A stretch of 27,475 bases of DNA from Gammaproteobacteria bacterium (GTDB taxonomy: Bacteria; Pseudomonadota; Gammaproteobacteria; Arenicellales; JAANXG01), in assembly GCA_018263405.1 (NCBI GenBank), contig JAANXG010000055.1, positions 1-27,475 of the forward strand, in the 5' to 3' direction. Positions 16,556 to 25,008 of the stretch are shown here, piece by piece (positions within the stretch are counted from its first letter, which is position 1; every line of letters begins with the position of its first letter). The notes below the pieces were generated by a model. That model made no database searches, had not been told where the DNA came from, and was given only the letters and a program-made list of their open reading frames with translations. The translations under genes were made by a program, and so were the position numbers.

Positions 16556-17581
16556 ATGGTCCGAGGCATCAGTTTGGTCACGGCGTTGGCCGCGCTCCTA
16601 GCCGGAGCGGTCAATACCTCAGCGGCCGCGGAGGTTAATATCTATTCGGCGCGGAAAGAAGCGTTGATCAAGCCGTTGCTGGATCGCTTCACCAAGGATA
16701 CGGATATCGCCGCGAATCTAGTCACAGGGAGTGCCGACGCGTTGCTGAAACGGCTGGAAATGGAGGGCATGAATTCGCCGGCGGATATCGTAATTACCGT
16801 GGATGCCGGCCGGCTCCACCGAGCCAAGGCCTCCAACCTGCTGCAACCGGTGCGTTCCGACGCGGTGACCGGCGCGGTGCCGGAACAATACCGCGACCCG
16901 GAGAACTACTGGTTCGGATTGTCATTCCGGGCTCGCCCCGTCATGTACGCCAAGGAGCGCGTGGGCGCATCGGAGCTTTCTACTTACGAAGCCCTTGCCG
17001 ATGAAAAGTGGAAGGATCGAATCTGCATACGCTCGTCGAACAACATTTACAACCAGTCGCTGGTGGCATCGATGATTCTCGCCAATGGTGTCGAGGCTGC
17101 GGAAACCTGGGCACGTGGTCTGGTCCAGAACATGGCTCGACCTCCACAGGGCGGCGACCGTGATCAGATCAAAGCCACCGCCGCGGGCGAATGCGATCTC
17201 GCCATCGCAAACTCCTACTATCTGGGACGGATGCTCAACAACGAGAACGATCCGGGGCAACGTAAAGCGGCCCGGCAAATCGCCATTCATTGGCCAAACC
17301 AGAAAGGCCGCGGCGCACACGTCAACGTGAGTGGAATCGGTGTCACACGGTCCGCCCAAAACTACGACGAAGCCATACGGCTGATCGAGTTTCTGGTGAG
17401 CGACTATGCACAGGCCTATTACGCCCGTAGCAACTACGAATACCCGGTTAAGGAAAATGTGCACTGGAGCGAGACGCTCGAACAATGGGGAACATTTAGG
17501 GCCGACACGGTCAACCTGTCGCTCTTGGGCGAAAACAACGCCGCCGCGGTTAAATTGATGGACCGCGCCGGCTGGAAGTAA
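16556..17581 (+). CDS. Fe(III) ABC transporter, periplasmic binding protein (FutA/FbpA type)
   Basis: Periplasmic ferric-ion-binding protein of 341 residues. The signal peptide covers about residues 1-24 (basic start, hydrophobic Ala/Leu core, cleavage near SAAA-E). The mature start, VNIYSARKE, is typical of FutA/FbpA/IdiA proteins. The adjacent Tyr221-Tyr222 in IANSYYLGRM are the expected iron ligands, and SGIGVTRSAQN is another family feature. The start is ATG 16556 with GGAGG (16546-16550) five bases upstream. A Fur-box-like site precedes it. The permease gene follows after 8 bp, so the two form an operon. The iron specificity is supported by the tyrosines, the operator and the nearby fur. 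Confidence 0.94.
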   Translation: MVRGISLVTALAALLAGAVNTSAAAEVNIYSARKEALIKPLLDRFTKDTDIAANLVTGSADALLKRLEMEGMNSPADIVITVDAGRLHRAKASNLLQPVRSDAVTGAVPEQYRDPENYWFGLSFRARPVMYAKERVGASELSTYEALADEKWKDRICIRSSNNIYNQSLVASMILANGVEAAETWARGLVQNMARPPQGGDRDQIKATAAGECDLAIANSYYLGRMLNNENDPGQRKAARQIAIHWPNQKGRGAHVNVSGIGVTRSAQNYDEAIRLIEFLVSDYAQAYYARSNYEYPVKENVHWSETLEQWGTFRADTVNLSLLGENNAAAVKLMDRAGWK

Positions 17582-17589
17582 GGCCAGAA

Positions 17590-19275
17590 TTGACCGCCTC
17601 CCGGGTCATCGCCGCACCGAAAGCGTGGTTTTCCGCACGGCCCTTCAGGGTCCACCCCTGGAGCGCCCTCGTCGTATCCATCACCGGCATCCTGTCCATC
17701 CCGGTGCTGGTGGTCTTCGGTTTCGTCCTTTACCCCAGTGGGGTAACATGGGATCACCTGGTGGAGACGGTGCTGGCCGACTATGTGCTGAACTCGCTGA
17801 GTCTCATGCTGGGCGTGGCCGGCGGCACTTTATCGATCGGTGTCATTACCGCCTGGCTGGTTACGCAGTTCAGCTTTCCGGGGCGGCGTATATTCATCTG
17901 GCTACTGTTACTGCCTCTGGCCATGCCCGCCTACATCATCGCCTATACGTATACGGGCATACTGGATTACGCCGGACCTGTACAGACGGTGCTCCGCGAT
18001 GCATTCGGCTGGGGCCTGGACGATTATTGGTTTCCCCGGATCCGGTCGCTGGGGGGTGCCATGGTCATGCTGTCGTTGGTTCTCTACCCGTACGTGTACC
18101 TGATTGCCCGTTCCGCTTTCCTGGAGCAATCACCGTCCTTGACCGACGCAAGTCGCCTGCTGGGGACCGGACCCTTGCGGCGATTTTTCAAAATCAGCCT
18201 ACCCATGGCCCGGCCCGCGATTATCGCCGGCCTGTCACTGGCACTGATGGAGACCCTTGCCGACTTTGGAACCGTGCAATACTTCGGTGTACCGGTGTTC
18301 ACCACTGGCATTTTTCGAGTCTGGTTCGGCCTCGGCGACAGCACGGCGGCGGCCCAGTTGTCAGCACTCCTGATGACCTTTGTATTCGTATTAATCGTGC
18401 TGGAGCGATGGTCACGCCGGCGGGCCCGGTACCATCACGTTGGACTGCGCTCGCGACCGATCCAACTGACGCCGTTGCGCGGGACCAAGGCGGTTATTGC
18501 CGTAACGGCGTGCCTGCTCCCGCCAATGCTAGGATTTCTAGTGCCCACACTGCAATTAGGCTACTGGGCAGTACTGACCGCGCCGGAAATGATCGACACC
18601 GCCTTCGTGAAACTGGCCATCCACAGTTTCGGTCTGGCGCTGGCCGCGGCGTTTATCGCGGTAACGATCGCGCTGATCGTCTCGTACGGCAAGCGCCTCG
18701 CCCGCACGCCGCTGCCGGGGCTTGCCGCACGCGTCGCCGGGATGGGTTACGCCGTGCCGGGAACCGTTATTGCGGTCGGCGTCATGATTCCGTTTGCATG
18801 GATGGACCGAACCCTGGACGCCTGGCTGCACGATGTATTTGGCGTATCCACCGGATTATTGTTGAGCGGCACGCTATTCACTTTGCTGTTCGCATACACC
18901 GTGCGTTTCCTGGCGGTTTCCCTGCAAACACTGGAGGCAGGCTTGAGTAAAATCACGACACACACGGATGACGCCGCTCGCTCCTTGGGTTACAAGCCGA
19001 TGGAAATCCTCACCCGGATACACATTCCCTGCATCAACGGCGCTTTATTGACGGCGATCCTGATCGTATTCGTGGATGTGCTAAAAGAACTGCCTGCCAC
19101 ACTGATCCTTCGCCCTTTCAATTTCAACACACTAGCAGTGCGCACGTATGAACTGGCTTCCGATGAGCGTCTTGCTGACGCCTCCATGTCGGCAATTGCC
19201 ATCGTTTTGGTCGGTATCCTACCGATACTTGTTTTGAGCCGGGCAATCGGCCGATCGAGAGCCATCATTCATTAA
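17590..19275 (+). CDS. Fe(III) ABC transporter, fused permease (FbpB type)
   Basis: A 561-residue inner-membrane permease with two binding-protein-dependent transport domains in one chain, about 12 helices, as in FbpB/FutB. Both cytoplasmic ATPase-contact loops are present: LTDASRLLGTGPLRRFFKIS near residue 180 and TDDAARSLGYKP near residue 460, each followed by an I-x-x-P element. The start is TTG 17590, with AAGG just upstream and overlapping the previous stop region; the next ATG would remove much of the first domain. It should import Fe(III) delivered by the upstream binding protein. No ATPase gene follows: the next gene is fur on the opposite strand, 30 bp away. Confidence 0.92.
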   Translation: MTASRVIAAPKAWFSARPFRVHPWSALVVSITGILSIPVLVVFGFVLYPSGVTWDHLVETVLADYVLNSLSLMLGVAGGTLSIGVITAWLVTQFSFPGRRIFIWLLLLPLAMPAYIIAYTYTGILDYAGPVQTVLRDAFGWGLDDYWFPRIRSLGGAMVMLSLVLYPYVYLIARSAFLEQSPSLTDASRLLGTGPLRRFFKISLPMARPAIIAGLSLALMETLADFGTVQYFGVPVFTTGIFRVWFGLGDSTAAAQLSALLMTFVFVLIVLERWSRRRARYHHVGLRSRPIQLTPLRGTKAVIAVTACLLPPMLGFLVPTLQLGYWAVLTAPEMIDTAFVKLAIHSFGLALAAAFIAVTIALIVSYGKRLARTPLPGLAARVAGMGYAVPGTVIAVGVMIPFAWMDRTLDAWLHDVFGVSTGLLLSGTLFTLLFAYTVRFLAVSLQTLEAGLSKITTHTDDAARSLGYKPMEILTRIHIPCINGALLTAILIVFVDVLKELPATLILRPFNFNTLAVRTYELASDERLADASMSAIAIVLVGILPILVLSRAIGRSRAIIH

Positions 19276-19285
19276 TCATAAGGCG

Positions 19286-19301
19286 CACCCTGAAGCGGGT
19301 G
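19286..19301. terminator. Possible short hairpin between permease and fur stops
   Basis: CACCC-TGAAGC-GGGTG forms a 5-bp stem in the 30-bp gap between two convergent genes. It lacks a proper T-run on either strand, so this is a weak candidate. Confidence 0.25.
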
Positions 19302-19305
19302 GATT

Positions 19306-19767
19306 TCAAGGCGCATCCAGCGTAGCCTCGTTTTCCTTGACTGAGCACTTGCCGTTTTTTTTCATTCCACGGCAAACACCGTACATGTACAGGGCATGGC
19401 CCTGTAGAATAAAACCGGACTTCTCGGCCACTTTGTGTTGACGCTCCTCGATGGTCTTGTCATAAAACTCGAACACGCGCCCGCATTCCATGCAAACGAG
19501 ATGATCGTGATGACCTTCGTCATCCAGTTCGAACACAGAACGGCCGCCCTCGAAATTGTGGCGCATGACCAATCCCGCGCTTTCGAATTGGGTGAGAACA
19601 CGATACACGGTCGCTAGGCCGACGTCTTCCCTGGAATCCAGCAGCTCTTTATACACATCTTCCGCCGTCATATGACGGGTGCTGGATTCCTCCAGAATGC
19701 CCAGGATTTTGAGTCGCGGTATGGTTGTCTTCAAACCCGCCTTTTTCAGTTCGCTTCGTGGTGGCAC
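19306..19767 (-). CDS. fur: Ferric uptake regulator
   Basis: Iron-sensing repressor that binds Fur boxes when loaded with Fe(II). The N-terminal winged helix has LKKAGLKTTIPRLKIL and the recognition region GLATVYRVLTQFE. The dimer/metal domain has RHNFEGGRSVFEL and HHDHLVCMECG, with the metal-binding histidines and paired cysteines. The start is GTG 19767 (153 residues): GGAG lies eight bases upstream and the N-terminus then matches Fur length. An upstream GTG at 19794 would add nine residues. It begins 30 bp after the FAD-monooxygenase stop on the same strand, so it looks like the last gene of the ygfB-pepP-ubiH run. It is convergent with the iron transporter operon. Confidence 0.95.
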   Translation of the reverse strand: MPPRSELKKAGLKTTIPRLKILGILEESSTRHMTAEDVYKELLDSREDVGLATVYRVLTQFESAGLVMRHNFEGGRSVFELDDEGHHDHLVCMECGRVFEFYDKTIEERQHKVAEKSGFILQGHALYMYGVCRGMKKNGKCSVKENEATLDAP

Positions 19768-19797
19768 CGTCAATACTCCAAGGCGGAATGACACGCC

Positions 19798-21006
19798 CTA
19801 ATCATGGAATTTCATTATCGCAAAAAACCGTCCCAATGCCCTACGCGCCAGGAAATGCTTCAACCAGCGCTGACGGTCAACCAGCTCGAGCCCGAGGCCC
19901 CGTACGTGGCCCAACACAGATGAATCGATGGAAAACAGTATATGAAGCACATCGAGCATGCGCAACATTGAAAAATTTTCGCTTCGGCGCCAGCGTTCGT
20001 AACGCCGCAACACCCGCGTACAACCGATATCGTGTTCTTTGCGCTTCGCCTCCCGCAGTACCCGGGCCAGCGTCCACGCATCGGCGAATCCAAGATTCGC
20101 CCCCTGTCCGGCGAGGGGAGGCACGACATGGGCGGCATCGCCGATCAACGCGCCACGCCCCCCAATATATTGGGTGGCCCGCTGTCTGGCGAGCCGGAAG
20201 CTTTTAACGGAGCTCACTACGTCCACACGCCCCAGTTTCTTCTCAAACGCCGCCTCCAGACGTAGAGCGAATGCTTCTTCGTCAATTTCCACCAGTTCAG
20301 CCGCCAGTTCAGCGTCGCAAGTCCACACCACGGAACAATGACCATTGGCGAGCGGCAGAAAAGCAACCGGGCCGGTAGGCAGAAACCGCTGCCACGCGGT
20401 TTGGCGGTGCGAACGCTCCGTTTTCACTTCACAGACAAACGCCTGCTGGCCATATAGGCGCTTGTCCAAGCCAACCCCCAACGCCTGCCGTACCCATGAT
20501 TGCGCCCCGTCGGCGCCGACGATGAGTCTCGCCGACCACGTTTCTCCGTTGCTGAGGACGACGCTGCACTTTCCCCGATCCACCTTGATACGCTCCGGGG
20601 CAATACCGAACCGGCAATTAATATTGTCAGCCGATTGAACGGATTCCAGCAAAGCGTTTTGAATATGCGCATTCTCGACGATATATCCCAGCCATGCTTC
20701 CCCCATGTCGGCGGCATTGAATGCGATCGAGCCATTGCTGCGGGCATCCCAGACATACATCGATTCGTAGGGCCCGATTCGGGCGGTGTCCAACCGTTCC
20801 CAGGCGCCCACGGCCTGCAATATGGACTTTGTCCCGGGACTGACGGCACTGACTCGAAGATCATAATGCTCGGTAGGCAAGGCGTCCGGGGGCGTACCGG
20901 CATCCAGCAACGCCACGGATAACGGCACATGCTTCAACGAAGCCGCGAATGCGCCGCCGGTCACACCGGCCCCCACGACAAGGATATCGTAGTTGTGATC
21001 GTTCAT
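19798..21006 (-). CDS. FAD-dependent ubiquinone-synthesis monooxygenase (UbiI/UbiF-like)
   Basis: A 402-residue member of the UbiH/UbiF/VisC/COQ6 flavin hydroxylases, which add ring hydroxyls during ubiquinone synthesis. The FAD dinucleotide-binding GAGVTGGAFAASL is near residue 12, the central VGADGAQSWVRQ is present, and the C-terminal FAD motif ALIGDAAHVVPPLAGQGANLG is complete. It starts 1 bp after the ubiH stop, so translation is probably coupled. By position it matches ubiI (visC) in the E. coli ygfB-pepP-ubiH-ubiI order, but sequence alone does not fix which ring carbon it oxidises, so I give no symbol. fur follows after 30 bp. Confidence 0.9.
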   Translation of the reverse strand: MNDHNYDILVVGAGVTGGAFAASLKHVPLSVALLDAGTPPDALPTEHYDLRVSAVSPGTKSILQAVGAWERLDTARIGPYESMYVWDARSNGSIAFNAADMGEAWLGYIVENAHIQNALLESVQSADNINCRFGIAPERIKVDRGKCSVVLSNGETWSARLIVGADGAQSWVRQALGVGLDKRLYGQQAFVCEVKTERSHRQTAWQRFLPTGPVAFLPLANGHCSVVWTCDAELAAELVEIDEEAFALRLEAAFEKKLGRVDVVSSVKSFRLARQRATQYIGGRGALIGDAAHVVPPLAGQGANLGFADAWTLARVLREAKRKEHDIGCTRVLRRYERWRRSENFSMLRMLDVLHILFSIDSSVLGHVRGLGLELVDRQRWLKHFLARRALGRFFAIMKFHD

Positions 21007-21007
21007 G

Positions 21008-22240
21008 TCAGTCGATAAGCGACAGGCCGCGAATCAAGCGCGGTAAGTTTCCGTTAAGCCCCATCGCCCGTTTCATCAAAGCGCTCTTGGCGTCGGGCAA
21101 GTGGTTCAATGCATTCAACACGATATTCCGCCCGACAACCATGTGTGGCCGCTCGTTAGCGAAGATCCGTATCAGTGCGTCCGTAAATCTTGTCGTATTA
21201 CGGATATCGTGGCGGCGCCGATCCCTGTAATTATTTAGTACCTCCTTCCGGCCGATGTCCCGGTCATGTTTTAAGTGCGTCGCCAGAACTTCAGCAAGCA
21301 CGGCAACGTCCCTGAGCCCCAGATTGAATCCCTGTGCCGCGACAGGATGAATCGTATGCGCGGCGTTCCCGATAACCAGAGCCCGCCGGCCAACCGGATG
21401 CTTTACCTGGATCAGTTTCAAAGCGTACGGCCGGCGCCGGCTCGGCGAAGTAAGTTGTCCCAACCAATCCCCGAACCGCACTTGAAGGCGTTCCAGGAAT
21501 TCCTCGGCCGAACAGCAAAGAATTCGCTCCACATCGTCGGTTTTCGCGGTCCAGACCACGGCGTAACGGTCACCCGTCGTCGGCAACATCGCAAGGGGAC
21601 CCGTAGACGTGAATCGCTCGAAAGCGGTACCCGGACGGGGCGATGCCGACGTCACCGTGCACAATATGGCAGTTTGCCCGTAGTCTTTGGCGCTCGCCTC
21701 GATTCCAACCATGCCACGCGTCGTCGATGTGCCGCCGTCCGCTAGGATGACCAGGCGGCATCGGATGCGAACGGCGGAACCTTCGGTGTCCACGGACACC
21801 GAGACGCCGTCGGTATCCGTTTCGACAGCAGTTACTTTGGCCGGACAATAAAGTTCGGCGGCATGTGTATCGGCGATTCGCCGGACCAGGCTCAGGCCGA
21901 CCACCCTGGCGGACACGACATAACCCAGAGCCGGGATACCGAACTCGCTTGCCGACAACCGGGTTTTGCCCCAATTACCCCGGTCCGAGACGTAGATATG
22001 CTCGATAGGCGTTACGCCGTGGGACTTGATTGCCCGCCACGCCCCAATACCGTCCAGAATACGGCATGAAGCCGGCGCCAGCGAGAGCATTTTCTCGTCG
22101 TAGCTGGGTTGGGTGCCGGAGCGAAAAGAGACGGCCTCAACCAAAGCGATGGCGAGGCCCGTCGACTTCAGTGCACAAGCGAGACTGGCTCCGATTAAAC
22201 CGCCACCGACGATCACGATATCGTATTGCGTATCGGCCAT
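21008..22240 (-). CDS. ubiH: 2-octaprenyl-6-methoxyphenol hydroxylase (UbiH)
   Basis: Flavin monooxygenase of 410 residues that hydroxylates a ubiquinone precursor. The N-terminal FAD motif is GGGLIGASLACAL. The C-terminal motif, VIGNAAHTIHPVAAQGFNLGLRD, has the NAA-HP-QGFNLGLRD pattern that marks UbiH within the family. One change from the usual HPIAGQG is an Ala for the Gly before Q. The start is ATG 22240, 8 bp after the pepP stop. It lies between pepP and a second monooxygenase exactly as in the conserved gammaproteobacterial operon. Confidence 0.94.
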   Translation of the reverse strand: MADTQYDIVIVGGGLIGASLACALKSTGLAIALVEAVSFRSGTQPSYDEKMLSLAPASCRILDGIGAWRAIKSHGVTPIEHIYVSDRGNWGKTRLSASEFGIPALGYVVSARVVGLSLVRRIADTHAAELYCPAKVTAVETDTDGVSVSVDTEGSAVRIRCRLVILADGGTSTTRGMVGIEASAKDYGQTAILCTVTSASPRPGTAFERFTSTGPLAMLPTTGDRYAVVWTAKTDDVERILCCSAEEFLERLQVRFGDWLGQLTSPSRRRPYALKLIQVKHPVGRRALVIGNAAHTIHPVAAQGFNLGLRDVAVLAEVLATHLKHDRDIGRKEVLNNYRDRRRHDIRNTTRFTDALIRIFANERPHMVVGRNIVLNALNHLPDAKSALMKRAMGLNGNLPRLIRGLSLID

Positions 22241-22248
22241 GAAACCCG

Positions 22249-23556
22249 CTACCCGGACGCCATAAGGCTCTCGATATCGTCGATGGTTTTCGGCGCATGG
22301 GACGACAACACGAGATTGCCCTTGCGCTGGACGAGTACGTCGTCCTCGATACGAATGCCGGTATACCGGTAACGTGGATCTATATCGTCGTCACCGGAAA
22401 TGTAAAGACCGGGTTCCACGGTTATGACCATCCCGGGCTCGAGAATCCGCCATTCGTTTGCTACTTTGTAATCCCCCACATCATGTACATCCATCCCCAG
22501 CCAATGACCGGTACGGTGCATGAAAAAACGCCGGTAATTACCCTGTTCAATATTGTCCTCCACGCTGCCCTTCAACAATCCCAGATCGATCAGGCCCTCC
22601 ACGAGAATCTTGAGCGCGACCGCGTGGGGCCAATTCCAGTGTCTATTCACCTGCGCCTGATCAATGGCGGCGAGCTGCGCGGCCAGAACCACTTCGTAAA
22701 CCGCCTTCTGGGGACCCGAATACTTGCCGTTTACGGGAAACGTGCGGGTGATATCCGCCGCGTAATATTCGAGTTCGCCGCCCGCATCGATTAACAGCAA
22801 ATCACCGTCGTGGAGTGTGTCGCGATTCGTTATGTAATGCAGGATGCATGCGTTGACGCCCCCGGCAACGATGGGCGGATACGCCCAGGAGTCGCACCCG
22901 GATTTTTTAAGCACATACTCGATTTCAGCAGCGATTTCGTACTCCGACATCCCGGGCCGGCAAACCTCCATAGCCCTTCTGTGCGCGGAGGCGGATATCT
23001 TTGCTATCCGCTTCATCACGTTGACCTCTTCGGTGCGTTTAACCAAACGCAACTCATGGAGGATGTGGCCAAGATCCACGATTTCGTTCGGAGCCGTGAT
23101 GCCCGCACGCGATTTGTTTTTAACTTCCTGGACCCAGTTGAGCAGTTTGATATCGAAGTCCTTATGGCTGCCAACGGTACAAAATACCTTCGTCCGATTT
23201 TCCAGCAGGCCGGGCAGAATTTCATCGATATCGTCGATTGGAAACGCGTCGTCCGCCCCAAATTGCGAGATCGCGCCGTCGAGTCCTGCACGTTTCCCCT
23301 CCCAGGTTTCTCTTTCCGGATCGCGCTCACGACAAAAAACCACGAATTCCCCTTGATCGCGGTTGGGGCATAATACGGCAACCGCTTCGGGCTCGGCGAA
23401 TCCCGTTAGATAATAAAAATCGCTATCCGGGCGAAATGGAAACAGTACATCGCGGCTGCGCGTGCACTCCGGTGAAGTAGGTATCACGGCAACACCCTCG
23501 GCCATCAAATGCATTACATCCTGCCGTCTCCGGCTGAAGACTTTCGGGTCCAGCAT
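22249..23556 (-). CDS. pepP: Xaa-Pro aminopeptidase P
   Basis: Cytosolic dimetal peptidase that removes an N-terminal residue preceding proline. At 435 residues it is close to the E. coli enzyme. The N-terminal aminopeptidase-P domain contains the family stretch FPFRPDSDFYYLTGFAEPEA. The pita-bread catalytic domain has metal ligands Asp257 (LIDAGGE) and Asp268 (AADITRTF), the HRTGHWLGMDVHD histidine, Glu in ITVEPGLY, and Glu in GIRIEDDV. All ligands are present. The ATG at 23556 directly abuts the ygfB stop (TAAATG), so the two are translationally linked. ubiH follows 8 bp after its stop. Confidence 0.96.
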   Translation of the reverse strand: MLDPKVFSRRRQDVMHLMAEGVAVIPTSPECTRSRDVLFPFRPDSDFYYLTGFAEPEAVAVLCPNRDQGEFVVFCRERDPERETWEGKRAGLDGAISQFGADDAFPIDDIDEILPGLLENRTKVFCTVGSHKDFDIKLLNWVQEVKNKSRAGITAPNEIVDLGHILHELRLVKRTEEVNVMKRIAKISASAHRRAMEVCRPGMSEYEIAAEIEYVLKKSGCDSWAYPPIVAGGVNACILHYITNRDTLHDGDLLLIDAGGELEYYAADITRTFPVNGKYSGPQKAVYEVVLAAQLAAIDQAQVNRHWNWPHAVALKILVEGLIDLGLLKGSVEDNIEQGNYRRFFMHRTGHWLGMDVHDVGDYKVANEWRILEPGMVITVEPGLYISGDDDIDPRYRYTGIRIEDDVLVQRKGNLVLSSHAPKTIDDIESLMASG

Positions 23557-24117
23557 TTAGTGCACTTCACCCTTTTCTTGGGGTTGTCCGTCCGGCTGCA
23601 TCTCCTCGAATACGAGCTGCACGCCTACCCGTACGTATTCTTCGATCTCGGCTAACGCCTTTTCATCGTCTTCCCCTTCCTCGCCGGGCTGGGCTTCACC
23701 GATCTTCAACAAGTCCTGCACGATTTCGGCGCTGTTGCTGTCGAGGTCTTGCAGCGTCAGTCGCTCGCCGCGAAGCAGTGCCAACACGAATCCGCGCACC
23801 CAGTCCGCCAGTGACCCGGTCCGCTCCCCGATGGGTTCATCTTCGTCCGGCAACAACAGGGAAAACCGCATGCCGGAATCCAGTTCTTGCCGGGATTGAA
23901 TCATCAATCGATCTACCGTATCCGTTAATATCCGACGCGCGCCGTTTTCCGGGTCCGGCCCGGCCAGGACCGCGGAAAACCCCGGATCGGGACCCAGCTT
24001 GAATTGCCGGCAGATTTCACCGCACACCATTCCATGCACCTCGGAGACACGCAGATCCAGGCCCACCAGATCCAAAGCCGCCTGGAATTGCTCATAGTTT
24101 GCCGTCTCGTGAAGCAC
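23557..24117 (-). CDS. ygfB: YgfB/UPF0149 family protein
   Basis: Small acidic cytoplasmic protein of the YgfB family, 186 residues from GTG 24117 (a TTG one codon earlier is also possible). Family marks are LRVSEVHGMVCGEIC at about residues 22-36, FSLLLPDEDEPIGERTGSLADWVRGFVLALL in the middle, and EIEEYVRVGVQLVFEEM near the end. It is first in the ygfB-pepP-ubiH run, with its stop directly followed by the pepP ATG. A perfect TATAAT sits only nine bases before the GTG, implying almost no untranslated leader. Function is not established in general; its operon partners are the main clue. Confidence 0.92.
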   Translation of the reverse strand: MLHETANYEQFQAALDLVGLDLRVSEVHGMVCGEICRQFKLGPDPGFSAVLAGPDPENGARRILTDTVDRLMIQSRQELDSGMRFSLLLPDEDEPIGERTGSLADWVRGFVLALLRGERLTLQDLDSNSAEIVQDLLKIGEAQPGEEGEDDEKALAEIEEYVRVGVQLVFEEMQPDGQPQEKGEVH

Positions 24118-24125
24118 CAATATGG

Positions 24126-24131
24126 ATTATA
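24126..24131 (-). promoter_or_regulatory. Predicted -10 element for ygfB operon
   Basis: A perfect TATAAT on the minus strand (plus strand ATTATA). No good -35 is visible at 16-18 bp. A start about seven bases on would fall near 24119, practically at the TTG/GTG start codons. Confidence 0.45.
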
Positions 24132-24189
24132 CAGCGACGATGAGTAACACGGCTTTATTCTACCTGCGTGCTGTCGAGGGCAAAAAGCG

Positions 24190-24218
24190 TTGACCCACCT
24201 TTTTTGTATGCCTATATT
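24190..24218 (+). promoter_or_regulatory. Predicted sigma70 promoter for TIGR02449-zapA
   Basis: TTGACC (24190-24195), a 17-bp spacer, TATATT (24213-24218); both hexamers match consensus at 5 of 6 positions. Transcription should begin near 24225, three to four bases before the ATG at 24229. This rules out the in-frame upstream starts at 24190 and 24208, which lie inside the promoter. Confidence 0.65.
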
Positions 24219-24228
24219 TCGGTCAGGC

Positions 24229-24453
24229 ATGACGACAAACGACTCCATCACTCAGGATATCAGAACGCTGGAAGAGCGTATCGACGATCTCATCGGCGCG
24301 TGCCGGCGTTTGCGCGAAGAAAACGAGGGCCTAAGACACAGCCAGGAATCCTTAATCGAAGAGCGGACCAAGCTGACGGAAAAAAACAAAATGGCACGCA
24401 CGCGGCTGGAATCGATCGTCGATCGGCTCAAAGCGCTCGATAAAGCGACATGA
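24229..24453 (+). CDS. TIGR02449-type coiled-coil protein (ZapB-like)
   Basis: A 74-residue protein that is almost entirely one helix: heptads run from IRTLEERIDDLI to RLESIVDRLKALDK, so a coiled-coil dimer is expected. Its length, coiled coil and position between ygfB and zapA match the TIGR02449 family, which resembles the cell-division factor ZapB. I use ATG 24229 because the preceding promoter would start transcription at about 24225; there is no normal Shine-Dalgarno, so the message may be near-leaderless. The stop overlaps the zapA start (ATGA), indicating coupled translation. A divisome role is inferred from zapA, not shown. Confidence 0.85.
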   Translation: MTTNDSITQDIRTLEERIDDLIGACRRLREENEGLRHSQESLIEERTKLTEKNKMARTRLESIVDRLKALDKAT

Positions 24454-24761
24454 ACTTCGACGGTCATCAGAATGTTAAGGTATGGATACTGGGGAAGGAG
24501 TATTCTGTCGTATGCGGATCGGATCAAAAAGAGGCTTTGCGCAAGGCCGCAAGCCATTTAAGTGATAGAATGGAGCAGATACGAAAAGCCGGCAAGGTCG
24601 TCGGCACAGAGCGTTGCGCGATCATGGCAGCGCTGAACATTATTCATGAACTGCTGGAGTTGAAGGTACAAAGTACGGAATCGAACCAAGTCAGCGACCG
24701 TCTCGAAGCGCTCAAAGACAAACTCGAGGCGGCCGTCCAGGAACAAAAGCAGATCTTATGA
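24450..24761 (+). CDS. zapA: Cell division protein ZapA
   Basis: Small cytoplasmic protein that bundles FtsZ filaments and stabilises the Z ring. 103 residues, the typical size. The N-terminal globular part has VKVWILGKEYSVVCGSDQKEALRKAASHL, and the C-terminal half is a coiled coil (LELKVQST through EALKDKLEAAVQEQ). The ATG overlaps the upstream stop by four bases. 6S RNA begins about 10 bp after its stop, the conserved gammaproteobacterial arrangement. Confidence 0.94.
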   Translation: MNFDGHQNVKVWILGKEYSVVCGSDQKEALRKAASHLSDRMEQIRKAGKVVGTERCAIMAALNIIHELLELKVQSTESNQVSDRLEALKDKLEAAVQEQKQIL

Positions 24762-24770
24762 TGGATTGAG

Positions 24771-24965
24771 ATTGGTGTCGCCTGCGGTGTTCGAGCCGGC
24801 CCGAAATCCCTTAGAACCTAAAGCGCTTCTAGGGAGCCGGAATCGAGCATGTTGTTGAGCAAGTCCGCAAAACAGCGGAAAGCCTGATACATCTCGCCAG
24901 GCACCCACTTGGACCAAATCGGTTCAAGGTACGCGGCCGGCTTCGGCACAGGCGGGCGGCACCTA
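24771..24965 (+). ncRNA. ssrS: 6S RNA
   Basis: About 195 nt between zapA and ygfA, the standard position. The ends pair over 12 bp with two G-U pairs: GGTGTCGCCTGC (24774-24785) with GCGGGCGGCACC (24952-24963). A second set, GAGCCGGC against GCCGGCTTC, extends the closing stem. Internal segments such as CACTTGGACC followed by GGTTCAAGG (about 24906-24929) mirror the E. coli CTTGAACC...GGTTCAAGG region. 6S RNA mimics an open promoter and holds sigma70 RNA polymerase in stationary phase. Exact ends are estimated from the pairing. Confidence 0.88.
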
Positions 24966-25008
24966 CTTACTTCGTTTATCTTATTGGGCCCCACCTGACC
25001 GACCCGGT

